From Acidobacteriota bacterium (GTDB lineage Bacteria > Acidobacteriota > Terriglobia > Terriglobales > Acidobacteriaceae): a stretch of DNA of 64,000 nt. The stretch spans positions 1 to 64,000 of the forward strand of contig PJLO01000003.1 of NCBI GenBank assembly GCA_003010405.1, in the 5' to 3' direction. The translations under genes and the position numbers were made by a program. The notes beneath the pieces were generated by a model that worked only from the letters and a program-made list of their open reading frames with translations, did not search any database and was not told where the DNA came from. Shown here piece after piece: positions 16,283 to 24,839 of the stretch (positions are counted from its first letter, which is position 1; every line of letters starts with the position of its first letter).

Positions 16283-19174
16283 ATGAGATTGACGCCCTAC
16301 CATGCACGGTATTTTGCCCACGAACTGACGCGTCGGTCCAGTTCGGCCTCTATTGATAGCCTCACTTCCGCTTTGGCTGATGCCCAAGTTGATCTCAATC
16401 CTCACCAAGTAGAAGCGGCACTCTTTGCCTTCCGATCACCTCTTTCTCGGGGGGCCATTCTGGCGGACGAAGTTGGCCTTGGGAAGACAATTGAGGCCGG
16501 AATTTTGCTTTCGCAGCGCTGGGCTGAGCGCCAACGTCGTTTACTTGTCATCTGTCCGGCCAACCTGCGTAAGCAATGGGGACAGGAACTCGCGGACAAG
16601 TTCTTCTTGCCTACAGCCATCCTGGAGTCGAAGACCTTCAATGAGGAACTCAAGCGCGGCAACCTAAACCCCTTTGACCAGCCGAGGATCATCCTCTGCT
16701 CGTTTCAATTCGCCAGAACGAAAGACGCTTACATCCGACAGACTCCTTGGAATCTTGTAGTCATCGACGAAGCTCACCGTCTTCGCAACGTTTACAAGTC
16801 AAGCAACAAGATCGCAAACGCCATCAAAGTGGCAATTGCCGAACGACCAAAAACGCTACTTACAGCGACACCCCTGCAGAATTCATTGCTGGAGCTTTTC
16901 GGGCTGGTCAGCTTTATTGACGAGTACACCTTCGGGGATCTGAGGAGTTTCCGTAGTCAGTTTTCGCGGATGAGTTCGCCGGAGGACTACCGAGCGCTCC
17001 GAGAGCGTATCCGGCCAATTTGCCAGCGCACTCTTCGTAGGCAGGTGCTCCCATATATCAGCTACACCAACCGTCACGCGCTTGTGCAGGAGTTTATTCC
17101 CAGCGATGACGAGCAAAAGTTGTACACCCTCGTATCGGAATACCTGCAATCTCCACGGCTCTACGCTCTTCCGGCCAGTCAACGCCAGTTGATGACGCTT
17201 ATTTTGAGGAAGCTGCTGGCATCTTCGACCTACGCCATTTCCGATACATTGCTCGGGCTAGCCGATAAACTCGAATCTATCGAGAAAACACAAACTGCTC
17301 TCGACACGCCTCCGCCTGAAAGTCTGGGAGACAATTTTGAATCACTTCCAGAGATCGAAGATGAATGGTTGGAAGACGAACCCGACGAGGATGCTCCACA
17401 AGCGGGGACTGCACAACAGCTATCTCCCGAACAACTGGTCGAGCTTCGCGCCGAGAAAGAGACACTGCGTGAATTCCATGAACTCGCCAAGAGCATCCAG
17501 AAGAATTCCAAGGGCGAAGTTCTGTTAAGCGCTCTCCGAAAAGGATTCGAGGCTGCTGGTCAAGCCGCCTCCGCACGCCAGAACGGAGCATTGCAACAGA
17601 AGGCCATTATCTTTACCGAGTCCCGGCGGACACAGGAATACCTGCTCCGGCTTCTCGAAGGATCGGAGCTTTCGGGAAAGATCGTTCTTTTTAATGGCAC
17701 AAACAGCGATCCGAAGAGCAATGAGATCTACCGCAATTGGTTGAAGCGGTATCAAGGAACGGATCGCGTTACTGGCTCGCCAACGGCCGACAAACGCGCC
17801 GCCCTTGTGGAGTATTTTCGTGACGAAGCCAGCATCATGATCGCCACCGAGGCTGCGGCGGAGGGCATCAACCTTCAGTTCTGTAATCTGGTTGTCAACT
17901 ACGATATGCCGTGGAACCCGCAGCGTATCGAGCAGCGGATTGGACGCTGCCACCGTTATGGTCAGAAGTATGACGTTGTAGTTGTCAATTTCTTGAACCG
18001 AGCCAACGCAGCAGATGTTCGCATATACCAGATTCTTGCTCAGAAGTTCCAGCTCTTCGATGGAGTCTTTGGCGCGTCCGATGAGGTGCTCGGCTCAATT
18101 CAGTCGGGAGTGGACTTTGAGAAACGTATTGTTTCGATCTACCAGCAATGCCGCACTCCCGAACAGATTGAATTCGAATTCGACGCCCTGCAAAAGGAAC
18201 TGGAATCGGAAGTCTCTCAAGCACGCTCCATCGCACAGGAGCAGTTGCTTAACAACTTTGACCAAGAGGTCATCGAGAAGGTTCGCGTCGAGGCTAGCAA
18301 TTCCCGCAACCGCTTCGAGGAAATGCTCTGGAAGACGACCTTCTTCTATCTCCAGCCATATGCTCGATTCGACGATGCAGACCATAGCTTCCACCTAGAA
18401 CGGAACCCGTTTCCCGAGGAAGTCATTCATCCGGGGCCGTACCGAATGGGCCGCAACATCGAAGACGCGAACATCTATCGTGCCGGCCACCCTCTGGCGC
18501 AGCGCGTGCTTGAATGCTGCCTTCACCTGGATACGCCGTCGGTTGAACTCCGCTTCCAGCTCAGCAAGAGCGGCAAGCGCCTCTCCATCCTGGAACCATA
18601 TCTCGGGCATTCCGGTTGGCTGGTCTGCTCCAAGTTCACGGTTGAATCCTTCGAGCCCGAGGAGCACATCCTCTTCGCCGGGGTTCTTGACAGCGGCGAC
18701 CCGCTCGACCCGGTCGCCTGTTTGCGGCTCTTCGACCTTTCCGCCGACGTGAGCCAGCCGGTGCTGCCCGTGTCCGTCCACGCGCTTGACGAGCAACTTG
18801 ACGAGCGCCGGGCACGGGTTCTCGAAGAGATCGGTCTACGCAACAACAGTTGGCTCGATCAGGAGACGGCTAAGCTCGACCGCTGGAGCGAAGACCTCAA
18901 ATTCGGTCTCGAACAGGAGATCAAGGATCTCGACCAGCAGATTCGTGAAGCAAAGCGTGCCTCTGCCGCTGCCGCTACGCTCGAAGACAAACTCGTTCAG
19001 CAGCGTGCGCTGAAGGCGCTCCAATCCACCCGCAATCAAAGGCGGAAAGACCTCTTCGTTGCACAAGACCAAGTCGAGGACAAGCGTGACGCTCTTATCG
19101 CCGACATCGAGGCACGCATGGCCAAGGAACAAAAAGAAGAATTGCTTTTCCACATTCGCTGGAGCCTGACATGA
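16283..19174 (+). CDS. SNF2/RapA-like DEAD-box helicase, first gene of the operon
   Basis: The 963-residue protein has a superfamily 2 motor. Motif I is ADEVGLGKTIEAGI (about 61-74), motif II VVIDEAHRLRN (DEAH near 161), motif III LLTATPLQN, and motif VI INYDMPWNPQRIEQRIGRCH-like (NPQRIEQRIGRCHRYGQ). The C-terminal third is helical and highly charged, and may bind partners. SNF2/RapA motors translocate on duplex DNA without necessarily unwinding it. Its stop overlaps the next gene by 4 bases (ATGA). In this setting it likely moves along or remodels target DNA for the operon's nuclease proteins. DrmD of DISARM is a comparable motor, but the other DISARM genes are absent. Confidence 0.9.
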   Translation: MRLTPYHARYFAHELTRRSSSASIDSLTSALADAQVDLNPHQVEAALFAFRSPLSRGAILADEVGLGKTIEAGILLSQRWAERQRRLLVICPANLRKQWGQELADKFFLPTAILESKTFNEELKRGNLNPFDQPRIILCSFQFARTKDAYIRQTPWNLVVIDEAHRLRNVYKSSNKIANAIKVAIAERPKTLLTATPLQNSLLELFGLVSFIDEYTFGDLRSFRSQFSRMSSPEDYRALRERIRPICQRTLRRQVLPYISYTNRHALVQEFIPSDDEQKLYTLVSEYLQSPRLYALPASQRQLMTLILRKLLASSTYAISDTLLGLADKLESIEKTQTALDTPPPESLGDNFESLPEIEDEWLEDEPDEDAPQAGTAQQLSPEQLVELRAEKETLREFHELAKSIQKNSKGEVLLSALRKGFEAAGQAASARQNGALQQKAIIFTESRRTQEYLLRLLEGSELSGKIVLFNGTNSDPKSNEIYRNWLKRYQGTDRVTGSPTADKRAALVEYFRDEASIMIATEAAAEGINLQFCNLVVNYDMPWNPQRIEQRIGRCHRYGQKYDVVVVNFLNRANAADVRIYQILAQKFQLFDGVFGASDEVLGSIQSGVDFEKRIVSIYQQCRTPEQIEFEFDALQKELESEVSQARSIAQEQLLNNFDQEVIEKVRVEASNSRNRFEEMLWKTTFFYLQPYARFDDADHSFHLERNPFPEEVIHPGPYRMGRNIEDANIYRAGHPLAQRVLECCLHLDTPSVELRFQLSKSGKRLSILEPYLGHSGWLVCSKFTVESFEPEEHILFAGVLDSGDPLDPVACLRLFDLSADVSQPVLPVSVHALDEQLDERRARVLEEIGLRNNSWLDQETAKLDRWSEDLKFGLEQEIKDLDQQIREAKRASAAAATLEDKLVQQRALKALQSTRNQRRKDLFVAQDQVEDKRDALIADIEARMAKEQKEELLFHIRWSLT

Positions 19175-20472
19175 GCACATTTACGGAACCTACGATCATC
19201 TGCCCGAAATGCAAGGCCGAAATTCCTCTCACAGAATCACTCGCGGCTCCTCTGCTTGAGGCAACGCGCAAACAGTACGAGGGGAAACTGTCTCAGAAAG
19301 ACAAGGAGATCGAGCAGCGCGAAGAAGTCCTCCGCGAGCAAGAGAAGAAGGTCGCTGAGGCCAAGCGGAAGCTCGACCAGCAGATCGCCGAGCAGGTTGC
19401 CGAGCAAGTGAAAACCGAGCAAGCGCGGATTGTTGCGGAGGAAGCAAAGAAGGCCAAGCTCGCCAGCGCGTCCGAGATCGAGGCGAAGAACCGCGAAGTC
19501 GAAGGGCTCAAGGAAGTTCTCACTGAGAACAACCGCAAACTAGCCGAAGCTCAAAAAGCGCAGGCTGACGCTCTCAAAAAGCAGCGCGAGTTTGAGGATG
19601 CCAAGCGTGAACTTGATCTGACCGTTGAAAAGAGAGTTAAGGACAACCTCACCGAAGTACGCACCCAGGCCAAGAAGGAAGCCGAAGAAAACGAGCGGCT
19701 CAAAGTTGCAGAACGAGATCAGAAGATCGCATCCATGCAGCGCACGATTGAAGAGCTGCAAAGGAAGGCTGAACAGGGTTCACAGCAAACCCAAGGCGAA
19801 GTTCAGGAACTTGCGCTGGAGAACTTGCTTCGTGCGAAGTTTCCTTACGACACAATTGAGCCTGTTCCCAAAGGAGAGTTCGGGGGCGACACCATTCAAC
19901 GGGTGGTCAGTCCGGGAGGAGTGATGGCCGGAACGATTCTCTGGGAATCGAAGCGCACAAAGAACTGGAGCAATGGTTGGCTTGCCAAGCTACGCGACGA
20001 CCAGAGGGCGGCACAGGCCGAAATCTCTGTGCTCGTTTCTCAGGCGCTTCCCGACGGAGTTGAAACCTTCGAGTTCATCGAGGGAGTCTGGGTTACTCAC
20101 CCGCGCGCCATTGCGCCTATTGCAATGATGTTGCGCAACACGCTGATCGAAGTAAACAACGCCAGAATCATCAATGAAGGCCAGCAAACGAAAGCGGAGA
20201 TGATCTATCACTACCTCACCGGACCGCGCTTTCGGCAGCGTGTTGAAGCCATTGTAGAGGCGTTCTCGTCCATGCAGGATGACCTCGATAAGGAACGCAA
20301 AGTCATCACGAAGCAGTGGGCCAAACGGCAGGAGCAGATTGATCGCGTAATGGGATCAACAGTCGGGATGTACGGAGATTTACAAGGTATAGCTGGAAAG
20401 TCCATTCAGGAAATTGAGGGGCTGGAGTTGCGCGCCCTTGGCGCAGGGGCGTCAGGATCGGAGACACTGTGA
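19171..20472 (+). CDS. DUF2130 coiled-coil protein, nuclease-like C-terminal domain
   Basis: Of 433 residues, the first 20 hold one CPKC pair (IICPKCKAEIPL), residues about 30-210 form a long charged coiled coil, and the rest is the DUF2130 domain. In that domain FPYDTIEPVPKGEFGGDTIQ and GTILWESKRTKNWSNGWLAK give a GD...ExK pattern compatible with a PD-(D/E)XK nuclease. The fold call is my inference. The gene overlaps its neighbours at both ends (ATGA at 19171; GTGA at 20469), which indicates strict co-translation. It probably works with the helicase before it or the zinc-hook ATPase after it. Confidence 0.85.
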   Translation: MSTFTEPTIICPKCKAEIPLTESLAAPLLEATRKQYEGKLSQKDKEIEQREEVLREQEKKVAEAKRKLDQQIAEQVAEQVKTEQARIVAEEAKKAKLASASEIEAKNREVEGLKEVLTENNRKLAEAQKAQADALKKQREFEDAKRELDLTVEKRVKDNLTEVRTQAKKEAEENERLKVAERDQKIASMQRTIEELQRKAEQGSQQTQGEVQELALENLLRAKFPYDTIEPVPKGEFGGDTIQRVVSPGGVMAGTILWESKRTKNWSNGWLAKLRDDQRAAQAEISVLVSQALPDGVETFEFIEGVWVTHPRAIAPIAMMLRNTLIEVNNARIINEGQQTKAEMIYHYLTGPRFRQRVEAIVEAFSSMQDDLDKERKVITKQWAKRQEQIDRVMGSTVGMYGDLQGIAGKSIQEIEGLELRALGAGASGSETL

Positions 20473-23108
20473 CCGCTAGCGGGATAAGTCCGCAGAAATC
20501 GTCACCTCTTCACGAGATTCTTCAGTGGTCGTCATTACGTCCTGAGTGGCAGAGTGATGCTTTGCGGCGCATCATCGAGAAGGGCAATCTTGACGCAAAT
20601 GATATAGATGAACTTGAGCGCATCTCAAGGGCCAAGGTGCAGAACGCGGCAATCAAGCCGACACCGATTGTAGCCAAACCACTGACTAAGGCGCACCTCC
20701 CCTCGGGGCCCGGAGCTTCGGTCGCTGTATCCCTGCTCTCTTTGAATGACTTGAAGAATGTCAGTCGCCTTCCTGACGGCGTTAGTCTCCCGCTCGGAGT
20801 CGGAGACGGTTTAGTCGTTATTTACGGAGGAAACGGCGCGGGTAAATCGAGCTATGCAAAAGTAATTAAGAAGATGTGCAGGGCTCGGGGAGCTAGCCCA
20901 GAAATCAAGTCAAATGCTTTTGCATCGGTGGTGAGTGCTCCATCTATCACTGCGAACGTATCTTTCCGAGTCGGAACAACTCCTGCGCAGTACGCATGGA
21001 GTAATGGGACTCCTGCTGATCCCCGGCTCGCAAGTGTTTTCGTATTCGATGCCGCTTGTGCCCATCACTATTTAAGCACAGATAGCGAAGCGTCATTCAC
21101 GCCTTACGGACTAGACGTCCTTCCGAAACTCTCGAAGATCTGTGACATCTTGAGCGAGAGACTGGGAAAAGCAATCGACAACTGGAATGGACAAATAAAC
21201 GGCGCGAAGGCCAACTGGAAGTATGATGCTGCAACAAAGGTCGGTCAATTGATTCAGCGCTTGAACAAGGCCACAAAGTCCAGTGATGTATCTGCGCTGG
21301 CCACGCTCACCCCGACCGAGTTGCAACGGCTGACTACTCTGAAGGACGCGCTCAAGTCAGACCCGGCGATGAAGGCAAAACAAACAAGAGCTGCCAAAAC
21401 TCGTGTGGAGACCATTCTTCAGCGCTTGACTAAGACATACAACGCTTTGTCGGACGTTGAGATCAAGAAGGCGCAGGACCGGTTGGCAAGCGCAAATGAA
21501 ACGGCACTGGCTGCGCAGAACTTTGCCGCAGGTCAGTTCGACACAACCTTCTTGCAAGGAACGGGCTCGGAACTCTGGCGTCAACTTTGGGAGGCCGCCC
21601 GCGAATACTCTGTGACCGAAGCCTTCCCAACTGAGGAATTTCCTCCAACCTCCCAGGATGCCCGGTGCGTGCTTTGCCAGCAGCCCCTCCTCGACGATTC
21701 TAGGAGCCGATTCAATAGATTCGATGAGTTCTGCAAAGATAAGAGCCTAGAGCTTTCGGCTGCGTCAGAAGCAGCGCTTGCTCAAGTAATCACAGCATAC
21801 AAAGCGTTAGCGGACTTGAAGCCTGAATTACAAAAGATCGAGGCAGATATTTCGATTCTTTCAGAAGACGAGGTCGTAAGCGTCAAGAATGCTGTAGATA
21901 GTGCAGACAAGACGCTGCATCAACTTACTAAAAGCCTCAGCTCGCGACTGTGGCAGTCACCTGCAGAGCTCTTGCCCTCACCCGAGCATATTCTCCAATC
22001 TGCTATTCAGACCTTGGAGCACAAGGCCGCGACAGAAGAGTCGGCGAACGATCCCGCGCGGAGAACGTTACTTGAGAATGAGCTTAAAGAATTAGAAGCA
22101 AGGGCGTGGCTTTCTGGGGTACATGCTGACGTTTTGAAGCAGATCGAATGCTACAAGATCGTGGCAGAGCTTGAAGAATGCAAAAAAGACTTTAATACGT
22201 CGGCTATCACGACCAAAAGCGGAGAGCTAAGTAAGGTATTCGTCACCGTTGCTTATAAGCAACGCTTCGAGCAGGAAACCAAAAAACTTGCGCTCAATAC
22301 ACTCAGTGTTGTCCTTGAGGACATAAAGGGCAAGAAAGGTGTCACTCAGTTCGGCATACGCTTGGTGAATGCATCGAGTAGCAAGGTAGCTGAAATTGCA
22401 AGTGAGGGTGAACATCGCTGCGTAGCGCTGGCGGCCTTTTTGGCGGAACTCTCTCAAGCTTCGCATCAGTCGGCTTTGGTATTTGATGACCCTGTTTCAT
22501 CACTCGATCACTGGCATCGCCAAAAGATCGCAGAACGTCTCGTAGAAGAATCGGCAAACCGTCAGGTCATTGTCTTTACGCATGAAGTTATCTTCCTTAA
22601 TGACCTAATATCGCTTGCAGAAAAAGCGGGGCAGAATCCGCACATTTTGACCCTCGAATGGGATAAGGGAGCGCCCGGAAAATATCTGCAGGATGTCCCT
22701 TGGGATCACAAGAGGCCACTGGACTGTCTGAATGCACTTGACCACGACCAAGCTACAATTGCCTCGCAGTGGAATCCACAACCTAACGCTGCAAATATCG
22801 CTGCGATGCGAGATGCCTATTCTCGGTTCCGCTCGACACTGGAAAGAATTGTTGAGGCCGAGCTTCTCGATGGAATCGTTGAGCGATTTCAGTCCGAGGT
22901 GAAAGCCGGGCGCGTGAAGTATCTAGCCGGAGTAACACTGCACGAAATCGACGAGACAAAAAGACTTCTTCAGAAATGTCACAATTTGACAAACGCTCAT
23001 GCCCCTTCCAGCGTAGCGATTCCTGTGCCGGATGAACTGAAACAGGATCTTGCAGATGCGCGGCAATTAATCACCACAATCAAAGCCCGGAAGAAGACAA
23101 TCAAGTAG
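20469..23108 (+). CDS. AAA_13-type (PrrC/RloC/Rad50-like) ATPase with a zinc hook
   Basis: The 879-residue protein has a Walker A site YGGNGAGKSSYAK (about 118-130), a long coiled coil broken by CVLC (about residues 400-403) as in the Rad50 and RloC zinc hook, and a C-terminal Walker B/D-loop LVFDDPVSSLDHW (about 668-680) followed by VIVFTHEVIFL. This is the layout of the AAA_13 family, which includes the anticodon nuclease partners PrrC and RloC. I cannot identify the PrrC catalytic Arg-Glu-His set with certainty, so a DNA-end or damage sensor is equally possible. The start is a GTG overlapping the previous stop. It is 18 bases from the methyltransferase gene. Confidence 0.85.
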   Translation: MTASGISPQKSSPLHEILQWSSLRPEWQSDALRRIIEKGNLDANDIDELERISRAKVQNAAIKPTPIVAKPLTKAHLPSGPGASVAVSLLSLNDLKNVSRLPDGVSLPLGVGDGLVVIYGGNGAGKSSYAKVIKKMCRARGASPEIKSNAFASVVSAPSITANVSFRVGTTPAQYAWSNGTPADPRLASVFVFDAACAHHYLSTDSEASFTPYGLDVLPKLSKICDILSERLGKAIDNWNGQINGAKANWKYDAATKVGQLIQRLNKATKSSDVSALATLTPTELQRLTTLKDALKSDPAMKAKQTRAAKTRVETILQRLTKTYNALSDVEIKKAQDRLASANETALAAQNFAAGQFDTTFLQGTGSELWRQLWEAAREYSVTEAFPTEEFPPTSQDARCVLCQQPLLDDSRSRFNRFDEFCKDKSLELSAASEAALAQVITAYKALADLKPELQKIEADISILSEDEVVSVKNAVDSADKTLHQLTKSLSSRLWQSPAELLPSPEHILQSAIQTLEHKAATEESANDPARRTLLENELKELEARAWLSGVHADVLKQIECYKIVAELEECKKDFNTSAITTKSGELSKVFVTVAYKQRFEQETKKLALNTLSVVLEDIKGKKGVTQFGIRLVNASSSKVAEIASEGEHRCVALAAFLAELSQASHQSALVFDDPVSSLDHWHRQKIAERLVEESANRQVIVFTHEVIFLNDLISLAEKAGQNPHILTLEWDKGAPGKYLQDVPWDHKRPLDCLNALDHDQATIASQWNPQPNAANIAAMRDAYSRFRSTLERIVEAELLDGIVERFQSEVKAGRVKYLAGVTLHEIDETKRLLQKCHNLTNAHAPSSVAIPVPDELKQDLADARQLITTIKARKKTIK

Positions 23109-23126
23109 AGACAGGGTGGGGCAATA

Positions 23127-24839
23127 GTGAACAACAAAAAGCAGAAACTGGAACTGACGTGGATTGGCAAGGAGAACCGGCCGAAGCTGGAGCCGCGCAT
23201 CTTGCTGGAGGACCCGGAGAAGAGCTATCACGCGAAGCAGCGCGTGACGAAGAACGACATCTTCGACAACCGGCTGATCTTCGGCGACAACCTGCTCGCG
23301 CTTAAGGCGCTGGAGCAGGAGTTCACAGGCAAGGTGAAGTGCGTCTTTATCGATCCACCCTACAACACGGGTTCTGCTTTCACTCATTACGATGACGGAG
23401 TTGAACACTCCATCTGGCTTTCGTTGATGCGAGATCGACTGGAGTTGATTCGTCGTCTGCTCTCGAAAGAAGGATCTTTGTGGATCACGATCGATGACAA
23501 TGAGGCCCACTACTTGAAGGTGCAGTGTGACGAAATCTTTGGGCGCTCGAATTTCGTCACATCCTTCGCTTGGGAAAAGGATCAGGCTCGTCACAATGAC
23601 GCATTGATTTCAAGCGCACACGACCACATTCTGCTTTACGTTCGGGACTTCGATACATGGAGAGGCGTGCGGAATTTGCAGCCTCGTGAGACGAAGGGTG
23701 ATGGTCGATATAAGAACCCTGATGATGATCCGAGAGGAGAGTGGCTGCAAGGAGCCTGCAGTACCGCAAAAAGTGGAAGTGACAAGAACCGGTTTCCTGT
23801 CAAGCTACCATCAGGGCGAACAGTTGTGCCCCCTGCTGGAAACTACTGGCGATTCTCCGAGGAAACGCTTCGCATTGCGAGAGAGGAAAACCGTGTCTAT
23901 TTCGGTAAAGACGGTGATCGCCTGCCGATAATTAAGACCTATTTGACGGACGTTCAGGGAGGGTTTGTTCCAAAGACTTGGTGGCCAGCAGACGAGGTCG
24001 GCTCGAATCAGTCAGCGAGACGCGATCATTTGCGAAAATTGCTGCCGGACGTTGAGCCATTTGCAACGCCGAAACCGGAAGCCTTGATTGAGAGGATCGT
24101 TTGGATTGCCACAAACCCTGGTGATTTAGTACTCGACTCTTTTGCTGGTTCCGGCACGACTGGAGCCGTTGCTCAAAAGATGGGTCGCCGCTGGATCATG
24201 GTCGAACTCGGCGAGCACTGCCACACGCACATCGTTCCACGCTTGAAAAAGGTCATCGACGGAGAAGATGAGGGCGGCATCACCAAGGCAGTTGATTGGA
24301 AGGGCGGCGGCGGCTTCCGCTATTACCGGCTTGCTCCCTCGCTTCTGGCGGAGGACAGCTTCGGCAACCTCGTCATCAACAAGCAGTACAACGCCGCCAT
24401 GCTGGCCGAGGCCATGTGCAAGATGATGGGATTTGCTTACGAGCCGGGAGAATTCTACTGGCAGCAGGGCCACTCGACTGCGAGCGACTTTATCTACGTC
24501 ACCACGCAGACGCTCACGCGCGACCACTTGGCCGCACTCAGCGAGGAAGTCAACAAGAAGCGCTCGTTATTGATTTGCTGCTCGGCCTTTCGCGGCAAGG
24601 CGGATGCCTTCCCGAACCTCACGATCAAAAAGATTCCTTCGGCCGTACTGCACAAGTGCGAGTGGGGCCACGACGATTACAGCCTGAACGTTGCTAATCT
24701 GCCGCAGGCTCCGGAACTCGCTTCCGCATTGGTGGCCAATGAGCCAACCCTGGAACCTAAGCACGCGAGAAAGAGGCGAACACGGCCGGACGACATGCCA
24801 AGCCTCTTTGAAAATAACGGCGACGGAGGTGCAGAATGA
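23127..24839 (+). CDS. Type III-like DNA adenine methyltransferase (Mod)
   Basis: The 570-residue enzyme has the amino-methyltransferase motifs in beta-class order: DPPYNTG (motif IV, residue 75 onwards), then FAGSGTTGAVAQKMGRRWIM (motif I, about 338). The target-recognition region lies between. It starts from a GTG. Beta-class order and pairing with Res identify a Mod subunit, which methylates adenine at its site and supplies sequence recognition to Mod-Res. The C-terminal 150 residues extend past the motifs. Its stop overlaps the res start (ATGA), the usual type III coupling. Recognition sequence unknown. Confidence 0.92.
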   Translation: MNNKKQKLELTWIGKENRPKLEPRILLEDPEKSYHAKQRVTKNDIFDNRLIFGDNLLALKALEQEFTGKVKCVFIDPPYNTGSAFTHYDDGVEHSIWLSLMRDRLELIRRLLSKEGSLWITIDDNEAHYLKVQCDEIFGRSNFVTSFAWEKDQARHNDALISSAHDHILLYVRDFDTWRGVRNLQPRETKGDGRYKNPDDDPRGEWLQGACSTAKSGSDKNRFPVKLPSGRTVVPPAGNYWRFSEETLRIAREENRVYFGKDGDRLPIIKTYLTDVQGGFVPKTWWPADEVGSNQSARRDHLRKLLPDVEPFATPKPEALIERIVWIATNPGDLVLDSFAGSGTTGAVAQKMGRRWIMVELGEHCHTHIVPRLKKVIDGEDEGGITKAVDWKGGGGFRYYRLAPSLLAEDSFGNLVINKQYNAAMLAEAMCKMMGFAYEPGEFYWQQGHSTASDFIYVTTQTLTRDHLAALSEEVNKKRSLLICCSAFRGKADAFPNLTIKKIPSAVLHKCEWGHDDYSLNVANLPQAPELASALVANEPTLEPKHARKRRTRPDDMPSLFENNGDGGAE

